Source: Rhyacichthys aspro
Lineage: Eukaryota > Chordata > Actinopteri > Gobiiformes > Rhyacichthyidae
Assembly: GCA_036850595.1 (NCBI GenBank)
Contig: CM072152.1
Coordinates: 6,901,640 to 6,965,639 of the forward strand
Reading direction: 5' to 3'
DNA: 64,000 nucleotides
Both the position numbers and the translations under genes were made by a program. Below, piece by piece: positions 48,290 through 60,849 of the stretch. Position 1 is the stretch's first letter; each line of letters opens with the position of its first letter. The notes beneath the pieces are model-generated. The model was given only the letters and a program-made list of their open reading frames with translations, searched no databases and was not told the DNA's origin.

Positions 48290-49180
48290 AAAATGTTTTT
48301 CCAAATCAAACCTGAACTAGATCCACGAGCAGCCAAAATGTATTGCTAGTCACCAGTGTCTGTGCAATCCTGTACGCCCAACATGGCACCGGAGATCATT
48401 ATTTCTGATTGGGCCTTTCAAGTGTTTCGCCAGCCTGGAAAATAGTCGAGGGAGACTTCATTTCCCATCCGCCGTTTGTGCCTTGAACACTACACATTTA
48501 CCTGGACACAAAATCATTTTTACATCATTGCGCCGCGGTTGGGGAATAGATGACAGGTCTGCATCTCGAGGCTGACGCAATGCACAATGATGAGATGATG
48601 AGCGGATATTCAGGATGATAGTGAGAGACGATCTGCGGCGAGAAAAGTGACATCTAAAACCTCCATAATCGCGTCTGTGTCGCGGCAGGGGGCACGTTTC
48701 AGCCGGCTCACTCAATAGACAGTTTAATCGGCCAAATAAGAATCACTTAGTGCAGCCCTTCACGCCTGTCCTGAAAGGATTGGAAAGGAAAAGTAACCCG
48801 TCGCTTCGCCGTAGCAACAACGCCTTCAGCTTCCACTACAAACACTTTAAATCTACCTCCTGGTTGGCTCGCCTAATATGGGTCAGCACCGGGCCATCTG
48901 AACAGCCAATTTTGGCACTTGAAAATGTTCCCCCCCTCTCTTTTCTCCATCAGACCTTACACATGCCCACTGGGAGAGTAACCGTAAACTGATAATCACC
49001 ATAGCAGGGTGCCTCTGTGGAGCCAGGAAGAGTGTGCTGTGTCTGTCAGTCGCCGATGAGAGGGAAATTGGACAGCGAAGGAGAACACCCCTGTCTTTTT
49101 CCCCACGTCGGCCCCGAATCTGAGAAGCCAGTCAGCTGCAATCTTTCAGCAAGCCTACCCTGCAATGACAGTGAAAAGTA
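48290..49180. promoter_or_regulatory. Strong candidate conserved non-coding element
   Basis: Long balanced block with CpGs (TTGCGCCGCGGTTGGGGAAT near 48529; GATCTGCGGCGAGAAAAGTG near 48630; CGTCGCTTCGCCGTAGCAAC near 48800). GACGCAATGCACAATGATGA near 48573 and AGTTTAATCGGCC near 48721 are homeodomain/POU-like. The section after 49000 is a little weaker. Frames of 80-92 codons (48458-49295) on both strands show no family. Confidence 0.47.
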
Positions 49181-49699
49181 CTTGCATAACTGTAACGTCA
49201 AGTGCACATATAAAGTCAGATGCACAGTTCCAGATAACTATATTTATTTGAAATGTACAGCAATAATTGTAATATGTAGATATGTAGAGCATTGACAAAG
49301 CTCGCCCAAATAGTTTGCACTGAAACACAACCGATAATATGGCACAAAAACAAAGCAGCAGATGTCAGGTTTGACTCTGTGTAGAATAAAGGCATTCTGA
49401 TTTGATCAAAAGGGGGTTTCTTTTTCTTTCTTTTTTTTCATGCCTACAGTTCTCTCCTCAAAAACACCTCAACTTTCTGAAAAATCCTGGAGGTACCTCT
49501 ATGTTCCACTTTATCAAAGCAGCCATGTGGGAACAAGTATAGAGCTGTTTTTCAAGTTCTGTGTAATATAAAAAAAACTACCTGAGATGAGCATATTAAC
49601 TTAACTATCAATTTTAATGATTTTTTTCTTGTTTGCAATTGCAAGCCAAGTATAGACAAAGCTTTCGAATGCAGACATAAAGTCACAATCTTGTTCAGA
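49181..49699. other. Intergenic DNA
   Basis: AT-rich, T-runs near 49430; no feature. Confidence 0.5.
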
Positions 49700-49925
49700 T
49701 CAGACCCACTTTATTGTCCCAAAGGAAAATTTGTCTTGGGCTCAGAGTGCTGCCCACAGCTGCAAAACCAATATGTCACACAACATATTTAACAAGCAGC
49801 AACAGTCAGCACAATATATACAGTCCACACACTTGAATACGAACATGAATATGATATGAATACCGCATTGCCATAACATTATTGCACACAGTACAGATTT
49901 GTACAGAATCAATAAATAATGAGGT
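49700..49925 (-). repeat. Retroelement-tail-like teleost repeat
   Basis: On the minus strand the segment ends AGCCCAAGACAAATTTTCCT then TTGGGACAATAAAGTGGG, the typical 'cccaagacaaatttcccctcggggacaataaag' tail found behind many fish LINE-like and 3' UTR-like copies. The ATTGCACACAGTACAG stretch upstream fits the same tail. Family name is from memory. Confidence 0.55.
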
Positions 49926-50329
49926 GACAAGAGACCGCTAAGAGCCTGGGTCGTCGTGGTGCAGCGTTCTCAGAGAAGCCACCATGTTGTGGATTAAGGT
50001 CAGTGTCAGGAAGCTGAAAGTGTGATCACATTGTTAGCAGTTGCTAGCTAGCACTGCTCACATCCAGTAATGGGATAAATCCATAAAGCATCAGTGCTGG
50101 TGGTGGGTCTATTTAAAAAGTAAATGGTGCTATAGTGTGTAGCGTGCACTGTTTAATAAAGTCTGGACATTCCATCTTGACTCCATGTTTATTAGAGGCA
50201 CGAGGCAGGTTGGGGTGGCCAATCGGACATCTTCAAACGTCATAGCTCTACTTTGGTTCTCTTAGTTGTTTTATGGGGAAACTACACTGTGTACAGACAG
50301 ACAAGAGAGCAAGACATCACTTCAAACTC
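49926..50329. other. Intergenic DNA
   Basis: Moderately AT-rich spacer with no gene or motif cluster. Confidence 0.45.
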
Positions 50330-50905
50330 AGTCCACCGCTCTAATCACTCCTTGTCTTTGGCCCATCAGGCCCCGTTAAAACGGACCAGGTTTGAAGGGT
50401 CAATCAGCTGTCAGCCAGTCTTTTAGTGCACTCCTCCACTTACAATCTGCTGCGTTCTGATGGCTGCCGTTTGAAACCCGAACACAGAAACAGTTGAGCA
50501 CATCAAAGCCTCCGCTGTCTCCCCTCTTTCTCTGCCTATCTATCTCCCATCATCTCGCTCCGACTCTGTGAAGTGCGTCGAGCCGGCGTGTGAATGTGAG
50601 CGCCGCAGCGAGGAGGGGTGTAGCCTCCGGGGCTCGACCTGATCAAAGCGGAGTCTGTCAGTTTGCAGGTACACAAACAGCCAGGCAGTACACACACGGC
50701 ACAGAACAGAGGGGGAGAGAGGAGCTGAGACGCACCGACTCCGAGCCGCATCAGAAGGCTGGGGTAGAGCTGCGGAGATCAGAACGTCTCAGTCTGTTTT
50801 ATACGGGGGTCGTGTGGAGGTCAGAAACCTCTCACTCACCTCACTGCGCAAGAGCAGGACAGAAAACTAGACTGAATGAAAGGTTCGACTTTTACAGGGA
50901 TTAGA
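50330..50905. promoter_or_regulatory. CpG-rich block, possible promoter or enhancer
   Basis: CpGs concentrate at 50555-50650 (GTGCGTCGAGCCGGCGTGTG; GAGCGCCGCAGCGAGGAGGG) and continue to about 50860. CAGGTAC at 50666-50672 could serve as either a donor context or chance. A 104-codon plus frame (50590-50904) begins at ATG but its translation is Arg/Gly-rich and unrecognisable. An upstream CT-rich stretch (50515-50560) resembles initiator-type pyrimidine tracts. There is no direct evidence of transcription. Confidence 0.38.
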
Positions 50906-51295
50906 CAAATGGAGACGACAAATTGCTGCGGTCTGCTGTGTCAGGGTTCCAATAATCTTACATCTACTGAAGTAACTCATTAAAGGTGAAATAGGAGATG
51001 TTTGGGACAACTGAGAAAGCAGCAACTGTCAGTGAGTTTTTGAAAAAAGCACATGTGCCTTTCTCACACAAGGCACATAGTGAGAATGATTGACAACCCA
51101 GTGGGCCAATGGGCAACCAGATGACACTATTGATGATTGGCTGATGTTTTAAGGCCCCACCGTGGCCAGACACACAATGTATATTCATATTTCATTTATT
51201 TATAATTTTCTTTTAGAGCACATAAGTAATAGTCTGCTGTCGGTCAGTAAAGGCAGTTTCAAGTAATATAGCAAAAAAAATGGAATAAAAAAAGT
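50906..51295. other. Intergenic DNA
   Basis: AT-rich. Two short imperfect self-repeats (GGGCCAATGGGCAACCAG and GATGATTGGCTGATG near 51101-51150) may be part of an unnamed element. Confidence 0.4.
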
Positions 51296-51770
51296 CCTTT
51301 GAAGTGCCAGTACCTGATTTAGTTTTTGCCGTCCCGGTCTCAGCCTCACCACTCTCCCCCAGCAGCAGTTTAGTAAGCGTTCCTGCTTCTTTTATTAAAA
51401 AAAAAAAAGGCAAAACTGGACCAATTTTTCACCACAAAATACTAACATTAGATGAAGTTTAGCGCTTACCTAAAACCTTTTAGCTTTGGGGTTTACCGTT
51501 GTAGACTGTAGTGATCCTGTAACTATCTCCGCCTCGTTAAACATTTGTGTGGAAGTATTGCAAACATGTATCTGCGTGAAATTTTCTGCCTTTTTCTCTA
51601 TTTTTATCTTTTTTGAGCTGTTTTGCTGTAAAATAAGACATATTTTGCACCAGAATAATCAATTTCCGTGGTTTATTTCCTTGGTCCTAAGCCTAGATCA
51701 TGTCTTCAGGTGTATTTTTTTCACAGATGATTCCTGTTACAAAAAGCTTTAGGTGATTAAACTGTCAAAA
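51296..51770 (-). repeat. Dispersed repeat, family C, longest reverse copy
   Basis: Carries the whole order of family C words in reverse: AAGTGCCAGTACCTGATT, CCTGCTTCTTTTATTAAAAA, TTCACCACAAAATACTAACA, TTAGCTTTGGGG, CACAGATGATTCCTGTTACA, then GGTGATTAAACTGTCAA at 51752-51768 followed by poly-A. The internal 88-codon frame is chance. Confidence 0.65.
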
Positions 51771-52464
51771 AAAAAAAAAAAAAAAATTAGGTAATTACCT
51801 TTTAAAAGGGTGAATTGATTTACTTTAGTGTAGTAAATGCATCATAGATCGTTGAGGGTGCGTCAGGGTTAGTAAAGGTAAATAAGCCAATAACCTTGCA
51901 ACTTTCTTTCTTCTTTCACTTTAAATCTAATTTAACTCATTTTAATTAACATGAAAGGGCAAGTGCCAAATGTCATGTCAGAACACTAATTGTATTTTTT
52001 TCAGCATGTGTTGGCTCACATTAGCAGGAGCACACCAGGTGAACATGTTTTCCCCCACACCTTCACAGCAGGGGCAACCATGTTGAGGCACATCACAGCC
52101 TCGCAGCAGGAAATGAGAGTGCTGTGAATTTCCGTTAGTGACTCATCTAAAATACGTTTATATGGCAGACTTTTAAGCTCAAAAGTCTTAGGGCTATGAT
52201 TAAAAGCTCATATGGGGTGGTACATATATAAGTACTGCAATCTAAATATTGTCTAAATATCAAGCACATTTAGCATTTAATTTAATTACTGCCATATCTT
52301 TCATGAAAAACAGGTAAAATAAACTTAAAAAGACTTAAAAGTTACTTTAAAGTTATTTTGGAAATGCCGTGATCACCTAAAAAAAATAAAAAATAGGCTG
52401 ACTGATTATGTCCGCTAATTTGTCACTTTTATTTATTGACTGTTTTGATCAGACAATTTGCAAT
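51771..52464. other. AT-rich intergenic DNA
   Basis: Poly-A at about 51768-51786; otherwise unremarkable non-coding DNA. Confidence 0.5.
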
Positions 52465-52843
52465 GTTTTATTTGGCCATCCATATATTTGGTAGGTGATA
52501 TTTTGGGGATTGCACATTAATCTTAGACAAAAGACACTAAACCATATTAAAGATATGTCACCGGGAACAATGCTACGCTAAAAAGAGACAAAATAACACT
52601 AAACTGGGGTAAACATTTTAAAGGGGCCAAAATAGGGTTTAAAAGAAGGGCAAAGTGGCACTAATTGAAACAGAAGTGAATTCACAAAATTATGTGTAAA
52701 AATGTGGCATACAAGGAGGAAACTAATCGAGAAAACAAATTGAAGACTTAATTTAATAAAAAGCTATCAAAGTGTCACAATCATCGGCCAAGGTTTCTTT
52801 TTTACTATCATGGTCCCTCACTACTTTGACACCACTGGTTTAG
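52465..52843 (+). mobile_element. Transposon-like element, family D, array-free relative
   Basis: TTTATTTGGCCATCCATATA, then GGTAGGTGATATTTTGGGG, match the left flank of the minisatellite element at 40.4 kb (GAAGGTGATATTTTGGCCC). The right side, AAAGTGTCACAATCATCGGC and GGTCCCTCACTACTTTGACA then CCACTGG, matches 41453-41530. Between these the copy has unrelated-looking sequence and no 21-bp array. So the array is a local expansion in one copy. Confidence 0.6.
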
Positions 52844-52904
52844 AATATAAGTAACAAAAAAAACCCAAAAAAAAGTCACGTTGAAGGATACATCAACACT
52901 TAAT

Positions 52905-53000
52905 CAAGTAAAAAAATTAAAAAAATAAATAAATAAAAATAATTTTGCCAGTTAAACTATGGTGGAGGTAAAAATAAATAAATAAATAAAAAAAATAAAG
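52905..53000 (+). repeat. AAAT-type microsatellites
   Basis: Two tracts of AAAT/A-rich repeats lie at about 52911-52940 and 52970-53000, separated by TTTTGCCAGTTAAACTATGG. Confidence 0.8.
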
Positions 53001-53049
53001 TAATTCTGTTTTTATTCACTATATCCTGTTTTATCCATTGTTTTTCTTA

Positions 53050-54250
53050 CTTCAACCCCTCATTCTAAGCTTTCTAACAGACTTGCTTAACCCAAATGGC
53101 ACAAAACCTGACCGAGCCGGAAGTGTCTTCAGAATATGTGCAGTTAATCTTTTCCCTGTCCTTTCTCTTCCCTTTGTATCCATCCACCGTTCCGTTCTAG
53201 ACAGCTCCAATGTGACCCCCTTCTCGCGTCGATACTCCTGAAATGACACCCGCCGCCAACTTCGCTCAGACTCTCACACGTGGCGTTACATTCAGAGCGG
53301 GGCTAAAAAGGTTGTTTAGATGAATTGAAATATAGAGAATTCCTCACACGTAGCTGACGGCTGTGTGTCTTTCTCTCTCTATCCGGGAAAAAAAAAAAAA
53401 AAAAAAGTCAGAGGAGGGAGAATGGAGCACATCAATCGGCCGGGAAAATGAGAAAGTTTGTCCCTGACGCCCCTGTCAGAATGAACGATTAAGATATCTA
53501 ATATGATGTTTAAAGCTGTGGGGCAGACGGGCTGATAACAACTCGATAAGGCCTCTCTCCTCACGCGCTAATTAGCTTCTTGATTCTTTTTATATTTCCA
53601 TACTGGGGGTTTATCTATTTAAAAGGCTTTGAAAGGAAAAAGAGAGGCACCTGCATCAATCATAATTATTTTCCCGGTGCTAAAATTAGCCAAAGAACAC
53701 AGTCTCCTTCAGAAACAAACGAAGGGAGAGAGGGATGAAGGGAATCGATAAATATCACTCCGGCTGATTGAACCTAATTAGAGACATAGAGAGGCGTTCT
53801 AGCTGGAATTGAGTCGGCCGAGTTGTCAGAGCCAATTAGGCCGGCGTATTATTGCAGATAGGAGTTTGGCGCGTGCACGGTGCTTCCAGAGGGAAACACA
53901 GGCAGGTGAGCGTAAGCGTCCGACGTAAACTCCGGTGATAATGACTCCCGGGTCATGGCGAGACAAAGTGCGTCCTCCTCGGTCTCGATCACATGCAGCT
54001 GTCAGGTGGCGGGCCGTGCAGCTGCCAACACCTCCCAGAAACACTCCACGGTGCTTATTACCGGCCGTTGTAATGTCATGTTTGTGTTGCGGTGTTTCTA
54101 GCGAGCGTACATTCAGACCGCGCCAGTGTCTGATTGTGATTGCAGCAAGAGGTAATTACTCATGTACAGTTCATGTAATAATGGAGTTATGGGAGACGGC
54201 GCTAAAGCTACAAGCGACCTTTTGTGGCATAATAGTGTGTGGAATATAAA
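53050..54250. promoter_or_regulatory. Strongest candidate non-coding cluster, homeodomain-motif rich
   Basis: About 1.2 kb of complex, CpG-retaining sequence. Homeodomain cores are dense between 53560 and 53845: a perfect palindrome GCTAATTAGC at 53567-53576, ATAATTAT at 53662-53669, CTAATTAG at 53774-53781 and CAATTAG at 53833-53839. Subparts lie at 53200-53320, 53400-53580, 53640-53890 and 53900-54230. ACGGGCTGATAACAACTCGA near 53526 adds a GATA-type core. Frames of 61-104 codons overlap in opposing strands and phases and match nothing. I infer an enhancer or enhancer group; target gene unknown. Confidence 0.52.
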
Positions 54251-54334
54251 CAATACTAAATCTACAGGGGTGGTTTGTCTTATTTTGTAATTCTTTTATT
54301 TAGTGGCATTTGGGAAATACACTGTATTTGCATT

Positions 54335-54575
54335 TGGGATTTTTTTACTGTTGCATTTAGTTTGACAGTTTAATTACCTAAAGCTCATTGTAACAAAAAT
54401 CATCTGAGGAAAAAAAAAATCTTAAAATGTGATTTAGGCTTTATGATTTAGGATTTTAACAGATGACAGTGGGATTTTGGCCTTGCTTCCGGTAAAAAGG
54501 AGATCTCCTACTAGAAGGACAAAGGAAATAAACCAAGGAAATGGGTTATTCCGTTGCAAAATTTGTCTTATTTTA
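54335..54575 (+). repeat. Dispersed repeat, family C
   Basis: Identical 20-base word at 54355-54374 to 42591-42610, with collinear similarity through TAGGCTTT, GGATTTTAACAGATGA, CTTCCGGTAAAAAGGAG and GGGTTATTCCGTTGCAAAA. Confidence 0.65.
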
Positions 54576-55007
54576 CATTTAAAAAAAAGATGTAATGATG
54601 TAAAAAAAGATCATGACAGGATAACAACAGTCTACAAAAGTAAACACCAAAGCTAAATGTTTCAGGTAAGCTCTAAGATTGAATTTAATGTAACATTTTT
54701 TTACTACTGCTGTTGGGATAGAGTGAGTGTGACTAATTTCTGACACTATCCAATACATTTTTCAGGATTGCATTCTTTGTTTCATATTATAATATATAAT
54801 ATTACTATAATTATACTGGAAAATACTGTCTGACTGGAATCTCAGCAATTTGAGTTCCTTTTGGGACAACTAAGACGTATAAATTACGTTAGCTTTTTTT
54901 TCAATGTTTCAATTATACAGCTTAGTTGGACTTGACCTGGACTAGAGATTCTGAGCATTTCCCTGCACAGAGCTAGCAAAATGTGAAATAAACCTGTGAA
55001 AAAAGAC
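54576..55007. other. AT-rich spacer before the Tigger-like element
   Basis: Non-coding; A-rich runs at about 54582-54610. No other signal. Confidence 0.5.
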
Positions 55008-55009
55008 TA

Positions 55010-55573
55010 AATTGGTCCCTCGCTATAACGCGGTTCACCTTTCGCGGTCTCGCTGTTTCGCAGATATTTTTGTGTTCTGCGTCCTGATTGGCTAAGGGAG
55101 AACTTGCGCATTGTGTTCTGCGTCCTGATTGGCTAAGGGACTGTAGACCATTGTCAATCAATCTCCTCCGTGCCGTGTCTCCTGTACAGTACAGTATACA
55201 TTCGGCTTGACAAATTTACATAAATGTTCGATCGCTAGCAGTGTGACTCTGAAGTGCTGTATGTTTGCAAGTTTTCTCCCGACAAAACCCACAATGATGA
55301 CGAAACGTTCTGCACCGACAAAGGCACCTGCGGTCGCACCCAAAAGGCAGAGGAAGATGCTAAGGTTTGAACTTTGAGAGTGTTTAAACAAGAGAGAAAT
55401 GTGAGAAAATGTTAATGCCTGTCTGAGAAAAGTGTATAAAGTGTGTGGTGAGGGGTTTTACAGCCTTAAAACATATATAATAATTGTAAAAAATAAAGCT
55501 GACTACTTCGCGGATTTCCCCTATTGTGGGTTATTTTTAGAACGTAACCCCTGCGATAAACGAGGGACCACTG
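55010..55573 (+). mobile_element. Tigger/pogo-type DNA transposon derivative, intact ends
   Basis: The left end starts AATTGGTCCCTCGCTATAAC. The right end, read in reverse complement, starts CAGTGGTCCCTCGTTTATCG. The shared TGGTCCCTCG is the hallmark of Tigger-like ends, and TA dinucleotides flank both sides (55008-55009 and 55574-55575) as expected for this superfamily. Length is 564 bases. Inside are the CGCGGTCTCGCTGTTTCGC stretch and, near the right end, CTTCGCGGATTTCCCC. A short ATG frame remains (listed separately). The internal word GTTCTGCGTCCTGATTGGCT occurs twice, 43 bases apart (about 55074 and 55117). The element lacks a full transposase and must be non-autonomous. Confidence 0.85.
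55294..55377 (+). pseudogene. N-terminal stub of a Tigger-type transposase
   Basis: Inside the 55.0-55.6 kb element, ATG at 55294 opens 27 codons ending at TGA 55375-55377. The translation, MMTKRSAPTKAPAVAPKRQR followed by KMLRFEL, has the basic Ser/Pro/Lys start typical of pogo/Tigger transposases before their CENP-B-like helix-turn-helix. The frame then stops and no DNA-binding or DDD catalytic region follows, so an internal deletion has removed the rest. A second ATG at 55297 could also be used. The call rests on position and amino-acid style, not on a database match. Confidence 0.5.
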
Positions 55574-55575
55574 TA

Positions 55576-56029
55576 TAGCATATGCATCTGTGGGATTAGC
55601 AAATTTGTCGATCTGCTGTTTTGTTCTCTGATTGTAAAAAGGTCAAAGGAAAGCAACAACTAATTATAATTGGAGAGCAAAGCTTAATGCACTCAATATT
55701 TAGATTCATTCTCATCACTTGCTTTTTATTACACTGCCTTGTCAAGATAATAGAACAACGATCTTTCCTGGAGGAACAATGTTACTAAGAACAAACTTTT
55801 TCCCCCAAAAGCTTCCCTTTCAGGAACTGATTTCATGGTTTACTTTACTGTCTGTCGACCTCTCTCTCAACCAGACAACAACAGCCACAAGAATTGCATC
55901 AGAAACTATTGCCATTTTTATCTTTTATGTGATGTCTTTTTCTCTCTGTGCGGTCCAGCTCATCAAGAGCAGCAAGTTTTAGCTAATTATTCCCCAATCC
56001 TCCGGCTGTTTGGATCGTATAGGTGCAGC
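55576..56029. other. AT-rich intergenic DNA
   Basis: Frames of 67-87 codons here are unrecognised. No motif cluster. Confidence 0.5.
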
Positions 56030-56470
56030 GTTTCATAAGAGGCCCATGAAATAATGAACGAGGACCCTGGAACGACTCAAAAGCCCAAACAGTGAAGTGG
56101 AAGGTAAGAAAAACTGAAGAGTGTGAATTTGGAGCGTTTTAATCTGTCTCGATGGAAAGACTTCAAAGATGAGCGAGGCGAGAGCAGATGCACAGACGAC
56201 TTCATTTGTGATGCTGCCCAAGGCAACATGGCTGTCAGCGGTGACACGTCCTGTCTGCCTCGCACCAGTTTGAAGGACTGTACTTTACACACGTCTGAAT
56301 CCTCTAATTGTTTGTTTTCTCGCAGCCGAATGGCAAAGAGTCAGACGGGAGAAAAGAACAGACTTGTGGCCTTCGATTTTGGTTAGTGCTGCTGCTTAAC
56401 AGTGCTTTCGCGTGTCATTCAGTGGACCATGCTTGACCTTTGACCTTCTTGGCAACAATGTCCAAGGCAG
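56030..56470. promoter_or_regulatory. Possible non-coding regulatory block
   Basis: Purine-rich, moderately complex interval with CpGs near 56172-56250 (GAGCGAGGCGAGAGCAGATG; GTCAGCGGTGACACGTCCTG). Overlapping frames occur on both strands. A GGTAAGAA donor-like word lies at 56102, but no acceptor partner was found. Confidence 0.33.
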
Positions 56471-56852
56471 ACGGACGAACATCTTCCTTGATTCGATGTA
56501 AGATAAATAATAAAGTGTAGCTCACACCACACCAGAGCCTCTGTCATACTGTGGTGAGGGATTAATTAGTCTTGGATTCATTTGTCAATTGCTTGTTGTG
56601 GCTTGTATGGAAGTTAATGGTGGCCACACAGTGAGAGCAGATCAAACACAACCAGTCTCAGATTTGAACAACAAAAGATTAACCTGTGACAAATGAGTTA
56701 GTGAGATGCTGCGTAATCAAATGTACGCTAATGATATTGTGGCTTACCTTAACAATTGAAAGTTTTTTTTTTCTTTTTTCCAAACCACAACTTGTTCAAA
56801 CTCGTTCAAACTCACAGGGATCACACACTCTGACACATATTTCTTGATTTTA
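56471..56852. other. Intergenic DNA
   Basis: AT-rich with a T-run near 56764-56779. The word AACTTGTTCAAACTCGTTCA and following AACTCACAG form a short local duplication (TTCAAACTC twice). Confidence 0.45.
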
Positions 56853-57115
56853 AAGCAGCACTATGTAGCTTTTAGCCAGTAGAGGGCGCAGTTTCCTGTA
56901 CAAACTCTGCTAGGATCCAGTGTATTAGCCTATTTTGCACCCTCTAAAGCACTGCTCACTAACCTGTTTTCTCAGGAAACTTATATTGGAGGTTTCTGTC
57001 CAGCTGAGAGTACGGTGTCAGTGAGAAGAGGCATGATTCTACTGATCTCATGTCCAAGAACCATCAAAATGATTTTGAGAATATATTTTTGGGGCTAAAA
57101 GTTACATGGTATACA
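56853..57115. mobile_element. Small inverted-repeat element (MITE-like)
   Basis: Left CTATGTAGCTTTTAGCC (56861-56877) and right GGCTAAAAGTTACATGG (57093-57109) are inverted matches at 15 of 17 positions. The word AGTAGAGGGCGC just inside the left end is one I associate with a very common teleost element of about this size. The body has no coding capacity. Confidence 0.6.
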
Positions 57116-57749
57116 ACTATAAAAATGTTGCTGGTTTAATAACATTTGATTCCCTTAAATATTAAAAAACAAAGCTTTTCACTGAGCACTTGCCATGCTA
57201 CAAGAATGAATTACAGATGTAGCAGTTTCACACAACTTTAAATACTATTGAATACTATTGGGGTGCTGACCAATTTTTTTGATCTAAAGACTCATGTTGC
57301 ATTGACAATAATTAAGTCGAACCAACCTCACACGCGGAAGACTTGATTGTTTGCACATTAGTTATGAACTACAGCTTAAAAAAAAATCCTCAAATTAAAG
57401 TGATATTCCAGGATTTTTCAAGTTAGGGTTCTATGTGGCACTGTTATAGTGTTTATTACTTGTGTATTACTTGAAGTAGTATATTTCTGTCTGCAGATGT
57501 AGTGTCGAGAAAACATATTTTTTATCTGTTTAGAAGTAGGCTACACAATCTCATAGTTAATGTGCTATGAGAACACCATACACAGCATACATTTAAAAGA
57601 CTTCTTGTTAAGAATTTAGATTTCTTTTTGCCCTGCTTCTTTTAGCCTGACCAGTTCTAGTTTAGACTCAAAGTGCATTCACAGATAAATCTACTACAGC
57701 ATAAACTGACTATATACAGTACCACATGCAGCTCTGCTTTTGAAATCTC
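57116..57749. other. AT-rich intergenic DNA
   Basis: A duplicated word AATACTATTG (57242 and 57252) is the only notable local repeat. Confidence 0.5.
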
Positions 57750-58040
57750 AAAATCTCACTTTCAGAGGCCATGCAGTAAGAAACCTCGGTCTTTCCCGCT
57801 GTGTGGTCAGACCCTTTTGAAGCCTCAGTCTGTGGAAGTAGTCGTTTCTCAGAGCAAAGTCCCAGAATCAAAGCTGATCGATTCCTCTGACCTTGTTCGG
57901 ATCAAAGGGGGCTGTGATGGTCCTCCCTTGCAGACCGGGCTACATACACCGTGCTAATGGTGCTAACGATGATGAGGAATCAATAGGTGATTATGAGGAT
58001 TTAAGCAAGTGGAGTGTGGAGGACAGAGACAGTGAACAAA
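57750..58040. promoter_or_regulatory. Possible non-coding regulatory block
   Basis: Balanced sequence with AAAGCTGATCGATTCCTCTG (about 57868) and GGATCAAAGGGGGCTG (about 57899), the latter containing a TCF/LEF-type ATCAAAG core. A 94-codon frame spans 57673-57957 without family resemblance. Confidence 0.38.
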
Positions 58041-58338
58041 CATGGCTCACATCCTACAACATACAATATTAACTGTTCAAAATAGATAACTGTACTTGTA
58101 TTCAAAGGTACTGCAGATATAATCACCGTTTTTTGCAAGACAGAGAGACACACACACACAATAATTGTGCATTTATTCTGAGATATGCAAATTAGCCAAG
58201 TGCAGTTACAATGTTTAAAAAAAGAAATTCATTCAAGGTTAAGGCACTGCAAAACAAGTCTGGAAAAAATGCTCAGACTCAACAGGAAAGACCAAAATGT
58301 TAATACTTCATAACAGCACAGCTTAGATAAAAATAGCA

Positions 58339-58340
<2 letters not shown>
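58041..58340. other. AT-rich spacer
   Basis: Contains a short CA run (58149-58160) and a perfect octamer ATGCAAAT at 58185-58192 fused to TTAG. Otherwise unremarkable. Confidence 0.45.

Positions 58341-58399
<59 letters not shown>
58341..58399 (+). repeat. (AT)n microsatellite
   Basis: An uninterrupted AT run of 59 bases. Confidence 0.95.
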
Positions 58400-60659
<2,260 letters not shown>

Positions 60660-60727
60660 GCAAATAACCCAGAAAAATGGAAAACCCAGCATTTGGGAAG
60701 AAAAAATAACCCAGTATGTTTTAGGTA
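60660..60727 (-). mobile_element. TGGGTTA-type fragment, reverse orientation
   Basis: Read on the minus strand: CTAAAACATACTGGGTTATT, then AAATGCTGGGTTTTCC and CTGGGTTATTTG, parallel to the start of the 16617-16748 fragment (AAAAAATGCTGGGTTAAAC). It is a partial copy. Confidence 0.45.
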
Positions 60728-60849
60728 TCTGCAGAACATTATACTTTTGTGTGCAGAAGTACTATAGTTATCAGTATTTTGACACCAAAGTAATAATTTC
60801 TCACCATATCAGCTTTTAAATACACATTAAAACTAAAACTCACTCGAAT
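60728..60849. other. Short AT-rich spacer
   Basis: Nothing recognised. Confidence 0.45.

Noticed and set aside
56102..56390. GGTAAGAA donor-like site suggesting an exon
   Set aside because: No matching acceptor or coherent frame on either side.
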